DNA of 64,000 nt from Mesorhizobium sp. Root102 (GCF_001425625.1 NZ_LMCP01000046.1:150198-214197); one strand, 5' to 3'. Counted from the first letter of the stretch, positions 8,910 through 18,058 are shown. Translations and numbers: made by a program. The notes: a model not told the origin generated them from the sequence alone.

Positions 8910-9871
8910 GCAGTGAGCGCCTTGTAGACGGCAATGCCGGCGGCAAGGTCCTCGAGCGCCGCGCCGACGGACTTGAACAGCGTGATCTCACGGGCGCCCT
9001 CGCGCCCCTTCTTCTGGCCACGCGCCAATTCGTGCAGATCGGCGACGATGGCTTCCGGCTTCAGCACGCCGGAAGCCAGCGGCTGGACGATGTCGCCGGC
9101 TTCCTTGGTGGCGCCGGCGCGGGTGTCGACATAGACGCGGGCGAGCCTGATCGCATCGTCATCGCTTTCGCGCATCGTAGGCGTAAAGCCGCCGACCAGG
9201 TCGACATGGGTTCCCGGCCGCAACAATGCGCCCTTGATCAGCGGTGTCGTCGTGATGGTCACCGAGGAGACGATATCGGCCTGCCCAAGTTCGGCATCGA
9301 GATCAATTGCCGCGCTGGCCGCGAAGCCCTCGGCGCGCAGATCGGCCGCGACCTTCTCGGCATTGGCCGGGGTGCGGTTCCAGATGCGGATGGTCTTGAT
9401 CGGCCGCACGGCAGAATGCGCCTTGGCGAGGAAAGGCGACAGGGCGCCGGCGCCGACCACAAGCAGCCGCGAGGCATCGTCGCGAGCGAGATAGGAGGCC
9501 GCGAGCGCCGAAGCGCAGGCCGTGCGCCACTGGGTCAGCCGCTGGCCGTCGATCAAGGCTTCAGGTTCGCCGGTGGCGCCATTGAGCAGGAGATAGAGCC
9601 CCATCACCGCAGGCTTGCCGATGGCGTTGTTGTCGGGCGAAACGGTGACGATCTTGACGCCGACGTGGCCACCGGCCGATGTGCCTGCCGCGTTGAGATC
9701 GGTCCAGGCCGGCATCAAAAGCAGGGTCGAGGCCGCGCCGTCGGGCCGCTCGATCGTATGATGGTGCCTGACCGGCTGCACCGCACCGTCGCGAAACGCC
9801 GTGCGCAGCGTCTCGACCAGTCCGGGAAAGGTCAGCGCATGGTCGACCTCTGCGGCCGAAATGGTCAGCAT
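8906..9871 (-). CDS. Ornithine cyclodeaminase / mu-crystallin family protein
   Basis: A 321-residue NAD(P)-dependent enzyme of the OCD/mu-crystallin family. Members deaminate ornithine to proline, or act as ketimine, alanine or pyrroline-2-carboxylate reductases. The protein shows GVKIVTVSPDNN near the N-terminus, the ITTTPL segment, the nucleotide-binding LLVVGAGALSPFLAKAH, and HVDLVGGFTPTMRE. I chose the ATG at 9871 (GGAG eight bases upstream) over a start 54 codons further up in Arg-rich sequence. Substrate cannot be assigned from sequence; no arginase or proline-catabolism gene is adjacent. Confidence 0.82.
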   Translation of the reverse strand: MLTISAAEVDHALTFPGLVETLRTAFRDGAVQPVRHHHTIERPDGAASTLLLMPAWTDLNAAGTSAGGHVGVKIVTVSPDNNAIGKPAVMGLYLLLNGATGEPEALIDGQRLTQWRTACASALAASYLARDDASRLLVVGAGALSPFLAKAHSAVRPIKTIRIWNRTPANAEKVAADLRAEGFAASAAIDLDAELGQADIVSSVTITTTPLIKGALLRPGTHVDLVGGFTPTMRESDDDAIRLARVYVDTRAGATKEAGDIVQPLASGVLKPEAIVADLHELARGQKKGREGAREITLFKSVGAALEDLAAGIAVYKALTA

Positions 9872-9908
9872 GAAAAACTCCGTGGGGACAAAACCGCCGA
9901 CCGGCGGT

Positions 9909-10277
9909 TCAAGTGGTCGGCTTCGGCAATGCCGATCCTTGGGCGGACCCTTGGGCCGACCCCTGGATTGGGCTTTGCGGTGCCGCCGGCGTACGGCTGA
10001 CCGCCTGGCGCAGGTTCTCGGCCTCGACGCCACGCTGGCGCGCCAGTTTGCGGTAGCGACCTTGCTTGACCCAGGTTGCCAGGCTGCCGACGATCATGCC
10101 GATGGCGAGCGCAAGGAACAGGAAGATGAACAGCGGCAAAGTCAGCGTCAGCTTCGGATTTCCGGGGTTGAACGGATCCAGCGTGAAGGCGACCAGTTCG
10201 CGGTTGGCAACGGCCAGTGCGATCAGGATGATCGCCAACGGCACGAAGATCACGATGAGAATGAAGCGATTGAACAT
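9909..10277 (-). CDS. LapA-domain inner-membrane protein
   Basis: A 122-residue protein with two transmembrane helices (residues about 3-24 and 45-68) separated by a short periplasmic turn (LDPFNPGNPKLTLTL), the layout of the LapA/YciS domain of LPS-assembly proteins. After the second helix comes a basic cytoplasmic stretch and a low-complexity tail with three GSAQ-type repeats. It follows ihfB on the same strand by 57 bases. The sppA-ihfB-lapA order is typical of rhizobia; trpF usually comes next but is replaced here by the cyclodeaminase gene. Confidence 0.8.
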   Translation of the reverse strand: MFNRFILIVIFVPLAIILIALAVANRELVAFTLDPFNPGNPKLTLTLPLFIFLFLALAIGMIVGSLATWVKQGRYRKLARQRGVEAENLRQAVSRTPAAPQSPIQGSAQGSAQGSALPKPTT

Positions 10278-10334
10278 GATGTTTTCTGTCGGAAGCTGGC
10301 CTGTCCGAAAGGCCGTCTGGCGCTGACGCCACGC

Positions 10335-10619
10335 CTACTTGCCGCCGTTCAGCCTTTCACGCAATTCCTTGCCGGTCTTGAAGAACGGCACCCACTTCTC
10401 CTCGACCTCGACGGATTCGCCGGTGCGCGGATTGCGGCCAGTGCGGGCGGGACGGTTTTTCACCGAAAACGCGCCGAAGCCACGCAACTCGACCCGGTTG
10501 CCTTCGGCAAGGGCGTCGGTGATTTCATCGAAGATCGCGCCGACGATGTTTTCGACGTCGCGCAGGAAAAGATGCGGATTGCGCGTGGCAATAATCTGCA
10601 CAAGTTCGGACTTGATCAT
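10335..10619 (-). CDS. ihfB: Integration host factor subunit beta
   Basis: A 94-residue HU/IHF-fold DNA-bending protein. It carries the beta-arm signature GRNPRTGESVEV and the conserved FFKTGKELRERLN end, and the length fits IhfB. With IhfA it would bend DNA at sites including sigma-54 promoters; rpoN is 4 kb away in the same window. It follows sppA with an 82-base gap that may hold its own promoter, and precedes the lapA-type gene. Confidence 0.92.
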   Translation of the reverse strand: MIKSELVQIIATRNPHLFLRDVENIVGAIFDEITDALAEGNRVELRGFGAFSVKNRPARTGRNPRTGESVEVEEKWVPFFKTGKELRERLNGGK

Positions 10620-10701
10620 GAGACGTGTCCCCGTGAAAGCAGTGCGGTCAAAAGTATGAGGATGATTTTATTTGCTTTTTTCACTTGCCCCAAACGGCAT
10701 C

Positions 10702-11658
10702 TCAAGGGTGCCAGACGGAAACGAGACCGTCAAGAAACAAGCGGTCGGCACCGAGTTCATGGATGATGTCGCCGCTGTAGGCCGGCAGACCGAGCGCACT
10801 GCCGATTGTTTGCACCATTGCTTTGGAGAACAGGAAGCCGCCGCCCCGTTCGGTGTCCTTCCATTCGACGACCTTGAGTTTGGCATCGACGCCCTTGGTC
10901 GCCAGCCAGTCGATCGCTTCAGTCTCGCCCCCGACGGCGTCGATCAGTCCGTTGGCGACGCCCTGGCGCCCGGTGAAGATCGAGCCGTCGGCAAGCGCCA
11001 GCGCTTGCTCGCGGGTCATCTTGCGGCGCTCGGCAACGATGCCCACGAACCAGTCGTAGCTGTCGAGGATGAGCTTGCGGACCATTGCGCGCTCGTCGTC
11101 ATTGGTCGGCTTGAAGGGAGAGGGGGCGGCCTTCAGCGGCGAGGATTTCACTTCCTCCAGCTTGACGCCGAGCTTGTCCATCAGGCCGCTGACGTCGGGA
11201 TACTGGATCAGCACGCCGATCGAGCCGACGATCGAAGTCTTGCGGGCAACGATGTGATCGGCGGCACTGGCGATCATATAGCCCGCTGATGCGGCGAGGG
11301 TGCCGACTTCCGCCGCCACCGGCTTGTCGGCAGCCAGCTTGCGCACCTCTTCGTAGATCGATTCACCGCCGACCGTGGTGCCGCCAGGCGAATCGATCGA
11401 CAGGATCACGGCTTTCACCTTCGACGACAGGCGGATAGTTTCCAGCCGCTTGATCAGTTCCTCGTCTTCGGTGATCGTGCCTTCGATCTTGACCTTGGCG
11501 ATATGGTCGACCGCCGAGCCGCCGAAATCGTCGCCATAGAACCAGGCTGAAAGCGCGATCACCCCAAGTGCCACGATGCCTATGGCGACGACGCGCCAGA
11601 ATGTCAGCTTGCGCCGCAAGCGGCGGCGGTCGATCAGGTCGTCGGCTCTCAATGCCAT
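10702..11658 (-). CDS. sppA: SppA, signal peptide peptidase (short, S49 family)
   Basis: A 318-residue S49 serine peptidase with one N-terminal membrane anchor (residues about 19-42) and a single periplasmic peptidase domain, so it is the short 36-kDa type. The nucleophile Ser is in LAASAGYMIASAADHI and the likely general-base Lys is in VKLEEVKSSPLKAAP; VKAVILSIDSPGG is also conserved. It digests released signal peptides. The gene leads an sppA-ihfB-lapA unit. Confidence 0.9.
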   Translation of the reverse strand: MALRADDLIDRRRLRRKLTFWRVVAIGIVALGVIALSAWFYGDDFGGSAVDHIAKVKIEGTITEDEELIKRLETIRLSSKVKAVILSIDSPGGTTVGGESIYEEVRKLAADKPVAAEVGTLAASAGYMIASAADHIVARKTSIVGSIGVLIQYPDVSGLMDKLGVKLEEVKSSPLKAAPSPFKPTNDDERAMVRKLILDSYDWFVGIVAERRKMTREQALALADGSIFTGRQGVANGLIDAVGGETEAIDWLATKGVDAKLKVVEWKDTERGGGFLFSKAMVQTIGSALGLPAYSGDIIHELGADRLFLDGLVSVWHP

Positions 11659-11826
11659 GGTCAGCCTTTCAGTCGGCGAGAGGAGACGCTTTTAGACCAT
11701 GATCCTTCCATCGGGAAGCAGTTCTCTTTCCCGGCAGTGTCTCATTTTGAAATTTGCGGAAACGCCTAATCCTTTGGCCGAGTTGTGCAAACGCCCTATA
11801 TACCGGCAAAAGGCATAGGAGACGTC

Positions 11827-12021
11827 ATGATCGCCAAACACACAACCGCCGAAGATATGGCTCGAACTGTCGGTGTCGACCCAAATACGTTCCGCGAAGC
11901 GTTGCGTAACGCGAAGCACCCTCGGAAACGCAACACTGATTGGGAAGTGAAAATTGGCAGCCTATCGTATTCGGGAATGCGCACCGTTCTGGTTGGTCTC
12001 ATACAGCGGAAGGTCGCCTGA
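11827..12021 (+). CDS. Small HTH-like protein, 64 residues
   Basis: The ATG has AGGAGA four bases upstream, which is strong for this window. Residues 6-30 (TTAEDMARTVGVDPNTFREA) read as a helix-turn-helix of the kind in short rhizobial proteins, followed by a basic loop and a Trp-containing end. No named family is certain. The frame continues upstream to 11785 without a ribosome binding site. It sits alone between sppA (divergent) and the lpt operon. Confidence 0.6.
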   Translation: MIAKHTTAEDMARTVGVDPNTFREALRNAKHPRKRNTDWEVKIGSLSYSGMRTVLVGLIQRKVA

Positions 12022-12359
12022 CGCCGACCGGATCTAAGGGAAAAAGCGCCCGCCGACGTGATCGGCAACGCTGCATACACGATTGACCAGGCTTGCCAGG
12101 CGGGCATCCGACTTCTTACCCTCGCGTTCTTGCGCAATCAACGCGAGGTCGGGCGAGGCAGACAGCTGAGAAATTTTACCCCGCGTGTCTGTTTCTGCTA
12201 TGAAGAACGGGCAGTTGTGTGGATCGGGTTTTCATCTGTACAAGTGCGGCTGTCACATTTTTGCAGTTTTCGTGGGCTTGTGCTTGCTTGAAGGCGCCTG
12301 CGTCCCACCTATAGGCGGTGCTCCCGGTGGGGTGGCTGGGGTTTAGAAGAAAGCAGTGA
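12022..12359. other. Intergenic region, no gene recognised
   Basis: This stretch separates the small HTH-like gene from lptC. Frames here are short and low in codon quality (one of 77 residues at 12058-12291 has Cys/Phe-rich, improbable sequence and no ribosome binding site). It should hold the promoter of the lpt operon. In many relatives a ribonuclease D gene lies upstream of lptC; none is seen here. Confidence 0.5.
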
Positions 12360-13073
12360 ATGTTAGCGCGACCGATTGAACAGACCGACGCCGAGATGGA
12401 GTTGGTCCCCCAGGCGGACGACCGGACGCGTGGCGACGCGTTCGACCGCGCGCAACGTCATTCGCGCCGTGTGCGCATTCTCAAGTTTGCCGTGCCGCTG
12501 GCTGCGGCCCTGATCGCCATCGCTTTCCCAGTCTACTCCTACCTGGCCGCCCCCGTCTCCGTGAAAATACAGGCGGAAGGCACCGCCTTTTCCAACGGCA
12601 AGCTGGTGATGGCCAATCCCAAGCTCAACGGTTTCACCAAGCAGAAGCAGCCCTATTCGATGACGGCGCTGCGCGCCATTCAGGATGTCAGCACGCAAGG
12701 TATCATCGAACTGGAAGGCATCGACGCCAAGGTGCCGATCGCGCCCGACAATGTGGCGGCGGTCAAGGCCTCGCACGGCACCTATGATCGCGACGGCAAT
12801 ACGATGAACCTGACCAGCGACGTGACGATCACCACAACCGACGGCATGCAGGCCAAGTTCAAATCGGTCTTCCTCGACATGGGCAAAGGCACTATGAAGA
12901 CGGGAGATCCCGTCGATGTCAGCCGTGGCGGGTCGCGGATCACGGCGGATTCGATGTCGGTCCAGGAAAATGGCAAGATTCTGGTTTTCGAGAACAAAGT
13001 GCGCGTCAACATCGATTCCGCCGCCTTGAAGACGGCAGAGGGAAACAGCGGAGAAACCAATGCGGCTCAGTAG
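12360..13073 (+). CDS. lptC: LptC, LPS export system inner-membrane anchored protein
   Basis: A 237-residue bitopic protein: a cytoplasmic N-terminus, one membrane helix at about residues 41-60 (LKFAVPLAAALIAIAFPVYS), then a periplasmic beta-jellyroll region of the LptC/YrbK family with repeated strands (LTSDVTITTTDGM, GDPVDVSRGGSRI). LptC takes LPS from LptB2FG and hands it to LptA. The gene overlaps lptA by 14 bases, and lptA in turn overlaps lptB, so the three are translationally linked. Confidence 0.88.
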   Translation: MLARPIEQTDAEMELVPQADDRTRGDAFDRAQRHSRRVRILKFAVPLAAALIAIAFPVYSYLAAPVSVKIQAEGTAFSNGKLVMANPKLNGFTKQKQPYSMTALRAIQDVSTQGIIELEGIDAKVPIAPDNVAAVKASHGTYDRDGNTMNLTSDVTITTTDGMQAKFKSVFLDMGKGTMKTGDPVDVSRGGSRITADSMSVQENGKILVFENKVRVNIDSAALKTAEGNSGETNAAQ

Positions 13074-13644
13074 TTCGACGCGGCTCGCGGCTGCAACTTC
13101 AGCGTTGCTGCTGCTCGGACTTGTGCCGTCATGGGCACAGACAACCAGCCAATCAGGCCTCAAATTGTCCGGCGACAAGCCGATCCAGATCGAAAGTGAC
13201 AAGCTGGAGGTCCGCCAGGCTGACAGTGTCGCCATCTTCACGGGCAATGTCAGCGTGGTCCAAGGGCCGACATTGATGAAGGCCGGCAAGATGATGGTCT
13301 ATTACGTCAAGGATCCCAACGCCGGCGCCAAGGGTGCGGAAGCGGCTGGCGCAGCGGCGATGACCGGCTCGGCCAACATCGACCACCTGGAGATCTCCGA
13401 CAAGGTTTACATCAAGTCGGATGCGCAGGTCGCGACCGGCGATCAAGGCAGCTTCGATATGAAGAGCCAGGTGCTGGTGCTTTCGGGCAAAAAGGTCGTT
13501 CTGTCGCAGAACGACAACGTCCTGGTCGGCTGCAAGCTCACCGTGCAGATGAAAAGCGGGCTGGCCCAGGTTGATCCATGTGCTGGGCAACGTGTCCAGA
13601 TGTCGATCACGCCGCCGCCGAAATCGGGAGCGACGAACCCCTGA
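13060..13644 (+). CDS. lptA: LptA, periplasmic LPS transport protein
   Basis: A 194-residue secreted protein: signal peptide at residues 1-26 ending at SWAQ, then an OstA/LptA domain beginning PIQIESDKLEVRQADSVAIF, which forms the periplasmic bridge for LPS. There is an Ala/Gly-rich insert at about 85-105 and a proline-rich C-terminus. The stop overlaps the lptB start by one base (TGATG). Confidence 0.9.
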   Translation: MRLSSSTRLAAATSALLLLGLVPSWAQTTSQSGLKLSGDKPIQIESDKLEVRQADSVAIFTGNVSVVQGPTLMKAGKMMVYYVKDPNAGAKGAEAAGAAAMTGSANIDHLEISDKVYIKSDAQVATGDQGSFDMKSQVLVLSGKKVVLSQNDNVLVGCKLTVQMKSGLAQVDPCAGQRVQMSITPPPKSGATNP

Positions 13645-14462
13645 TGGCCAGCCTGTCGTCGCTGACGGCGCGTCTTCCGGGACGGGCCGCCGGCAAGATT
13701 TCGGCGCCCGCCACGGTGACCGTCGATGCGGGAAAGTTCAAGGGAACCCTGATCGCCAAGGGTTTGACCAAGAGCTACAAGGGCCGCAAGGTTGTCAGCG
13801 GCGTCACCATCGGCGTGCGTGCTGGCGAGGCCGTAGGATTGCTTGGCCCCAATGGCGCTGGCAAGACAACCTGTTTCTACATGGTTACCGGCCTCGTGCC
13901 GGTGGATGAAGGCACGATCGAGATCGACGGCTTCGATGTCACGTCGATGCCGATGTACCGTCGCGCCCGCCTCGGCATCGGCTATCTGCCGCAGGAAGCG
14001 TCGATTTTTCGCGGCCTCAATGTCGAGCAGAATATCCGTGCCGTGCTGGAGGTGGTCGAAAAGGACCGCAAGGTGCGCGAGCGCAATCTCGACGAGCTGC
14101 TCGAGGAATTCCACATCAGCCATCTGCGCAAGGCGCCATCCATGTCGCTCTCAGGCGGCGAGCGGCGACGCCTGGAAATCGCACGCGCGCTGGCGACGCG
14201 TCCGGCCTACATGCTGCTCGACGAGCCTTTTGCCGGCATCGATCCGATCGCCGTCGCCGACATCCAGCAATTGGTGCGCCACCTGACGGCGCGCGGCATC
14301 GGGGTCCTCATCACCGATCACAATGTGCGCGAAACGCTCGGGCTGATCGACCGCGCCTACATTATCCATGCCGGCCAGGTGCTGACCCATGGAAGGGCCG
14401 ACGAAGTGGTTGCAAACCCGGATGTGCGGCGGCTTTACCTCGGCGAGGGTTTTACGCTCTGA
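13644..14462 (+). CDS. lptB: LptB, LPS export ABC transporter ATPase
   Basis: A 272-residue ABC ATPase that powers LPS extraction with LptF/LptG. Walker A GPNGAGKTT, Q-loop LPQEASIFRGL, signature LSGGERRRLEIA, Walker B YMLLDEPFAGID and switch His (ITDHNVRET) are all present. An N-terminal extension of about 30 residues precedes the family core. I place the start at 13644, overlapping the lptA stop by one base; an upstream ATG at 13578 in the same frame lies inside lptA and is not needed. lptF and lptG are not in this window. rpoN follows after 261 bases. Confidence 0.92.
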   Translation: MASLSSLTARLPGRAAGKISAPATVTVDAGKFKGTLIAKGLTKSYKGRKVVSGVTIGVRAGEAVGLLGPNGAGKTTCFYMVTGLVPVDEGTIEIDGFDVTSMPMYRRARLGIGYLPQEASIFRGLNVEQNIRAVLEVVEKDRKVRERNLDELLEEFHISHLRKAPSMSLSGGERRRLEIARALATRPAYMLLDEPFAGIDPIAVADIQQLVRHLTARGIGVLITDHNVRETLGLIDRAYIIHAGQVLTHGRADEVVANPDVRRLYLGEGFTL

Positions 14463-14474
14463 GTCTTTTTCCCC

Positions 14475-14518
14475 GCAATTCCGAACGGAAAACCGCAACA
14501 GACTTTTCCTGGAATTGC
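14475..14518. repeat. Dispersed intergenic inverted repeat, family A
   Basis: Eight-base arms GCAATTCC and GGAATTGC enclose about 28 bases. The right half, CTTTTCCTGGAATTGC, is identical over 16 bases to the copy at 25656-25698. It lies just after lptB and may serve as a transcript-end hairpin. Confidence 0.6.
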
Positions 14519-14723
14519 CTTGAGCGTGAAATTTGTTTCCTGACACGATTTTTGCGGTTCGCCAGGCTCATTTTCCTCGATTTTGCTTCGAGATAACGCT
14601 CCGGTAAGCGCGTTTTGCTAGCAATTGCCTTGACAAGCAAAAGCCGGGCCAGTTTCTATGGCCGGTTGCAAAAATTATTGTCCGGAAGGCCGGATGCGTA
14701 GACGAGGCGTTTGAAACCGAACC

Positions 14724-16250
14724 ATGGCGTTGGCGGCCAAACTACAGCTACGACAATCGCAGTCGCTGGTGATGACGCCGCAGCTGATGCAGTCGATTCG
14801 GCTGCTGCAGTTCACCCATGTCGAACTCGAACATTTCATCGATGAGGAAATCGAGCGCAACCCGCTGCTGGAGCGCGCCGAACCGCAGGACGATGCCACC
14901 GGCGACCAGGCCCAGAAGATCGAGGCGGAGCCGCAAGCCACCACTGACGGCGACTGGTTCGAAAACGAGACGCAGTGGAGCGCCGAGGCGATCTCGGACA
15001 AGCTCGACACGTCGCTGGAAAACCTGTTTCCCGACGATCCGGGCACCAGCGAGCGGCTCGGTCCAGATCTGACGGCGCAATGGAAATCGGCTTCCGGAAA
15101 CGGCGCGAGTTCCTCATCCGAGGGTTTTGACGCCGGCGACATGGCGGCCGCGGCGATCACGCTGCGCGACCATGTCGGCGAACAGGTCGCGCTTGCCTTC
15201 GCTGACCCGGCCGCGCGGCTGATCGCCGCCGACCTCGCCGACTGCCTCGACGAGAGCGGCTATTTGCGCGCCGACATGGCCGAGATCGCCGCTCGTCTCG
15301 GTACCGACGCCGCCGCGGTGGGTAAGGTGCTGGCGACGTGCCAGACTTTCGAGCCGGCCGGCCTGTTCGCCCGCGACCTTGCCGAATGCCTGTCGCTGCA
15401 GCTTGCCGTGCGGGACCGGCTCGATCCGGCAATGAAAGCGCTGATCGCCAATCTCGAACTGCTGGGGCGGCGTGATTTCCACGCATTGAAACGGATCTGC
15501 GGTGTCGACGAGGAGGACCTGCTCGACATGCTGGCCGAGATCCGGGCACTCGATCCCCGGCCGGGCATGGCGTTTTCGGGCGGCGCCAGCGACGCGATCG
15601 TCGCCGATGTCGAGGTGCGTGCGGCCAATGACGGCAGCTGGACGGTCGAACTCAACGCCGAAACGCTGCCGCGCGTTTTGGTCGACCATATCTATTTCGC
15701 CCAGGTCTCGCCGCAGGCGAAGAATCAGGCGGAAAAGGATTTTCTGGCCGAATGCCTGCAGAACGCCAACTGGCTGACGCGAAGCCTCGACCAGCGGGCG
15801 AAGACCATCCTCAAGGTCGCCTCGGAAATCGTTCGCCAGCAGGATGCCTTCCTCGTCCATGGCGTGCGCCAGCTGAAGCCGCTCAACCTGCGCACGGTGG
15901 CCGATGCCATCGGCATGCACGAATCGACGGTCAGCCGGGTCACCGCGAACAAATACATGTTGACACCGCGCGGCGTGTTCGAGCTTCGTTACTTCTTCAC
16001 CGCCTCAATCGCTGCGTCGGGCGGCGGCGATGCGCATTCCTCGGAAGCCGTGCGCGATCGCATCAAACAATTGATCGATGAGGAAAAACCGGTCGACGTG
16101 CTTTCCGACGATGCGATCGTCGACATGTTGCGCGAGAGTGGCGTCGATATTGCCAGGCGTACGGTCGCCAAGTACCGGGAAGGCATGAATATTCCCTCCT
16201 CGGTGCAGCGCCGGCGCGAGAAACGGGCGCTGGCCAGCGCCAGGCGCTGA
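14724..16250 (+). CDS. rpoN: RNA polymerase sigma-54 factor
   Basis: A 508-residue sigma-54. The glutamine/leucine-rich region I is at the N-terminus (LRQSQSLVMTPQLMQSIRLL), followed by an acidic region II, the core-binding region, the helix-turn-helix near residues 385-405 (ESTVSRVTANKYM) and the RpoN box ARRTVAKYRE near the C-terminus. It directs nitrogen-regulated and dicarboxylate-transport promoters in rhizobia. The lptB-rpoN-hpf-ptsN order is conserved across proteobacteria. The 261 bases upstream contain a family A repeat. Confidence 0.96.
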   Translation: MALAAKLQLRQSQSLVMTPQLMQSIRLLQFTHVELEHFIDEEIERNPLLERAEPQDDATGDQAQKIEAEPQATTDGDWFENETQWSAEAISDKLDTSLENLFPDDPGTSERLGPDLTAQWKSASGNGASSSSEGFDAGDMAAAAITLRDHVGEQVALAFADPAARLIAADLADCLDESGYLRADMAEIAARLGTDAAAVGKVLATCQTFEPAGLFARDLAECLSLQLAVRDRLDPAMKALIANLELLGRRDFHALKRICGVDEEDLLDMLAEIRALDPRPGMAFSGGASDAIVADVEVRAANDGSWTVELNAETLPRVLVDHIYFAQVSPQAKNQAEKDFLAECLQNANWLTRSLDQRAKTILKVASEIVRQQDAFLVHGVRQLKPLNLRTVADAIGMHESTVSRVTANKYMLTPRGVFELRYFFTASIAASGGGDAHSSEAVRDRIKQLIDEEKPVDVLSDDAIVDMLRESGVDIARRTVAKYREGMNIPSSVQRRREKRALASARR

Positions 16251-16514
16251 GGCCGTCCGATTTCCAAAGGGCCGCACTTCATTGACAAGCCGCGGTGAAG
16301 TGGCTAGAAGCCCGCCCGCATGAGAAGGGCTAGATGCCTGCATGCGGATGGTCCGTCACGACGTTGGCCTCGGGACGGTCAAAGGGCGGCTTGTGATCAA
16401 CCGGAAAGTTCGGATTTAAAATCGGCGCGAGTGACGCCGCAAAGCTTGTGCGCACGGATCACGAGTATAAACTCGGGCCAGTTTGAAGCCTGAGCAAGGA
16501 AGGTCAGTTTTCAG

Positions 16515-17099
16515 ATGAATCTGCGCATATCGGGAAAACACATGGATATCGGCGATGCGTTTCGTACACGCATCAACGATCGTGTCGGCGAAGCGATTGG
16601 CAAATATTTCGATCGCGGCTTTGCCGGACACGTCACGGTCATCAAATCGGGCTCGCGCTACTCGGCGGATTGCATGATCCGGCTGGATTCCGGCACTTCG
16701 CTGCAGGCCACCGGCGATGCCCAGGATCCGACGCTTGCCTTCGAGGCGGCGGCGGATCGTCTGGAGACCCGCCTGAGGCGTTACAAACGCCGGCTGAAAT
16801 CGCACAATTTGGGCGCCGCCAATGGCGAACCGACCGACATTGCCTATACGGTGATGGCGCCGCTTGCCGATGACGACGAGGACATTCCGGAGAATTTCGC
16901 ACCGGCCATCGTCGCCGAATCAACCATGACGCTGAAAACCATGTCGGTGGCGTCGGCGGTCATCGAGCTCGACACCAAGGACAGCCCGGTCTTCGTCTTC
17001 CGCAACGCCAGAAACGACCATCTCAACATCGTCTATCGCCGGCCCGATGGAAACATCGGCTGGATCGACCCGTCCACGACCAAGGTCGCCCAAGCGTGA
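16515..17099 (+). CDS. hpf: Long-form ribosome hibernation-promoting factor
   Basis: A 194-residue protein: an N-terminal S30AE/HPF domain (residues 1-100, starting MNLRISGKHMDIGDAFRTRI) that binds the decoding centre of 30S subunits, a linker, and the C-terminal dimerisation domain (about 135-190, SPVFVFRNARNDHLNIVYRR) that joins two ribosomes into 100S dimers. A 23-base perfect tandem duplication covers its stop codon. Confidence 0.93.
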   Translation: MNLRISGKHMDIGDAFRTRINDRVGEAIGKYFDRGFAGHVTVIKSGSRYSADCMIRLDSGTSLQATGDAQDPTLAFEAAADRLETRLRRYKRRLKSHNLGAANGEPTDIAYTVMAPLADDDEDIPENFAPAIVAESTMTLKTMSVASAVIELDTKDSPVFVFRNARNDHLNIVYRRPDGNIGWIDPSTTKVAQA

Positions 17100-17140
17100 C
17101 GACAAGGGTCGCACGGGCGTGACGACAAGGGTCGCACGGG
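17095..17140 (+). repeat. Perfect tandem duplication, 2 x 23 bp
   Basis: The unit CGTGACGACAAGGGTCGCAC+GGG occurs at 17095-17117 and again at 17118-17140. The first copy contains the hpf stop codon (TGA at 17097-17099), so the duplication is just at and after the gene end and does not change the protein. Confidence 0.9.
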
Positions 17141-17205
17141 GATAAAAGCCGGCCGCACGAGGGGTGAGGACTGGTGACGGCAGGCGAACAAGGGATTTTT
17201 CAAGC

Positions 17206-17670
17206 ATGGATCTGAGCGATCTTATCAACGTTCCGGCGATATTGCCGGCGTTGAAGGCGAACTCCAAGAAGCAGCTGCTGCAACTGCTGTCCGAACGGGC
17301 AGCTGCGATTTCGGGCATTCCGGAGCGGGAAGTGTTCGACACCATCCTGCAGCGTGAGCGGCTGGGCTCGACCGGCGTCGGTAATGGCATCGCCATTCCG
17401 CACGGCAAGCTGGCCGGCGTGAAGCGCATCGCCGGTGTTTTCGCCCGGCTAGAGACGCCTGTCGATTTCGAATCGCTGGACGATCAGCCGGTCGATCTGG
17501 TGTTTCTGCTGCTGGCACCGGAAGGGGCGGGCGCCGATCATCTCAAGGCACTGTCGCGCATCGCACGGGTGTTGCGCGACGCCGACACGGTGGCCAAGAT
17601 CAGGGGCACGCGCGACGCCGCGGCGATCCACGCGCTGTTGTCGGACACCCAGGCCTCGCACGCGGCCTGA
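17206..17670 (+). CDS. ptsN: PtsN, nitrogen-PTS enzyme IIA
   Basis: A 154-residue EIIA-Ntr protein of the fructose/mannitol IIA family. The phospho-acceptor is His66 in GNGIAIPHGKL. It takes phosphate from NPr and regulates potassium transport and other systems by protein contact; the kdp operon near the end of this window is one known type of target. The ATG at 17206 begins the conserved MDLSDLI segment; a start 14 codons upstream is less likely. A strong terminator follows. Confidence 0.93.
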   Translation: MDLSDLINVPAILPALKANSKKQLLQLLSERAAAISGIPEREVFDTILQRERLGSTGVGNGIAIPHGKLAGVKRIAGVFARLETPVDFESLDDQPVDLVFLLLAPEGAGADHLKALSRIARVLRDADTVAKIRGTRDAAAIHALLSDTQASHAA

Positions 17671-17692
17671 ATTTTGAGAGTGATACCGCCAC

Positions 17693-17715
17693 AAGGGCCG
17701 CCATGGGCGGCCCTT
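17693..17715. terminator. Rho-independent terminator between ptsN and the DUF1150 gene
   Basis: AAGGGCCGCC and GGCGGCCCTT form a ten-base perfect stem with a three-base loop, followed by a short pyrimidine run. It lies between two convergent genes and can serve both. Confidence 0.8.
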
Positions 17716-17738
17716 TCCGTTTCAGCCGGAAATTGCTG

Positions 17739-17993
17739 TCAGTGAATGGCGACCGTGGTCAGGTCGTTTTCCATGGCGCCGGCCAGAGCGCGGTCACGCG
17801 CGTCGGAAAGCAGGATCGGCTGGCCATTGGCGGCAAACAGCGCCCACAGTTCCATGCCGGGAGCAATTTCGCCGAGATTCGGGAAACGGCCGAGCAATTC
17901 GTCGCTCGAGACCTTTCTGAGATAAGCGACCGAGCCCTCGCCGAGATGGGCGAATTCGCCATTGGTCATGGTGATATTTTCAGTTCTGGTCAT
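17739..17993 (-). CDS. DUF1150 family protein
   Basis: An 84-residue protein of the alphaproteobacterial DUF1150 family (VAYLRKVSSDELLGRFPNLG then LWALFAANGQPILLSDARD). It usually lies next to a small heat-shock gene, as here, where the hsp20 gene is 65 bases upstream on the same strand, so the two are probably one heat-inducible unit. No biochemical function is known to me. Confidence 0.85.
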   Translation of the reverse strand: MTRTENITMTNGEFAHLGEGSVAYLRKVSSDELLGRFPNLGEIAPGMELWALFAANGQPILLSDARDRALAGAMENDLTTVAIH

Positions 17994-18058
17994 TTCAAAG
18001 CCTCCTTGGCGCGAGGACGCCGCTCAAGGCCATCCCGCATGAGAGCCATCGGTAAAGA

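Noticed and set aside
11692..11919. A 75-codon minus-strand frame opposite the small HTH-like gene
   Set aside because: No ribosome binding site and Cys/His/Arg-rich composition; the plus-strand frame has AGGAGA.
12363..13289. A 308-codon minus-strand frame over lptC/lptA
   Set aside because: Shadow frame; the plus-strand genes have clear domains.
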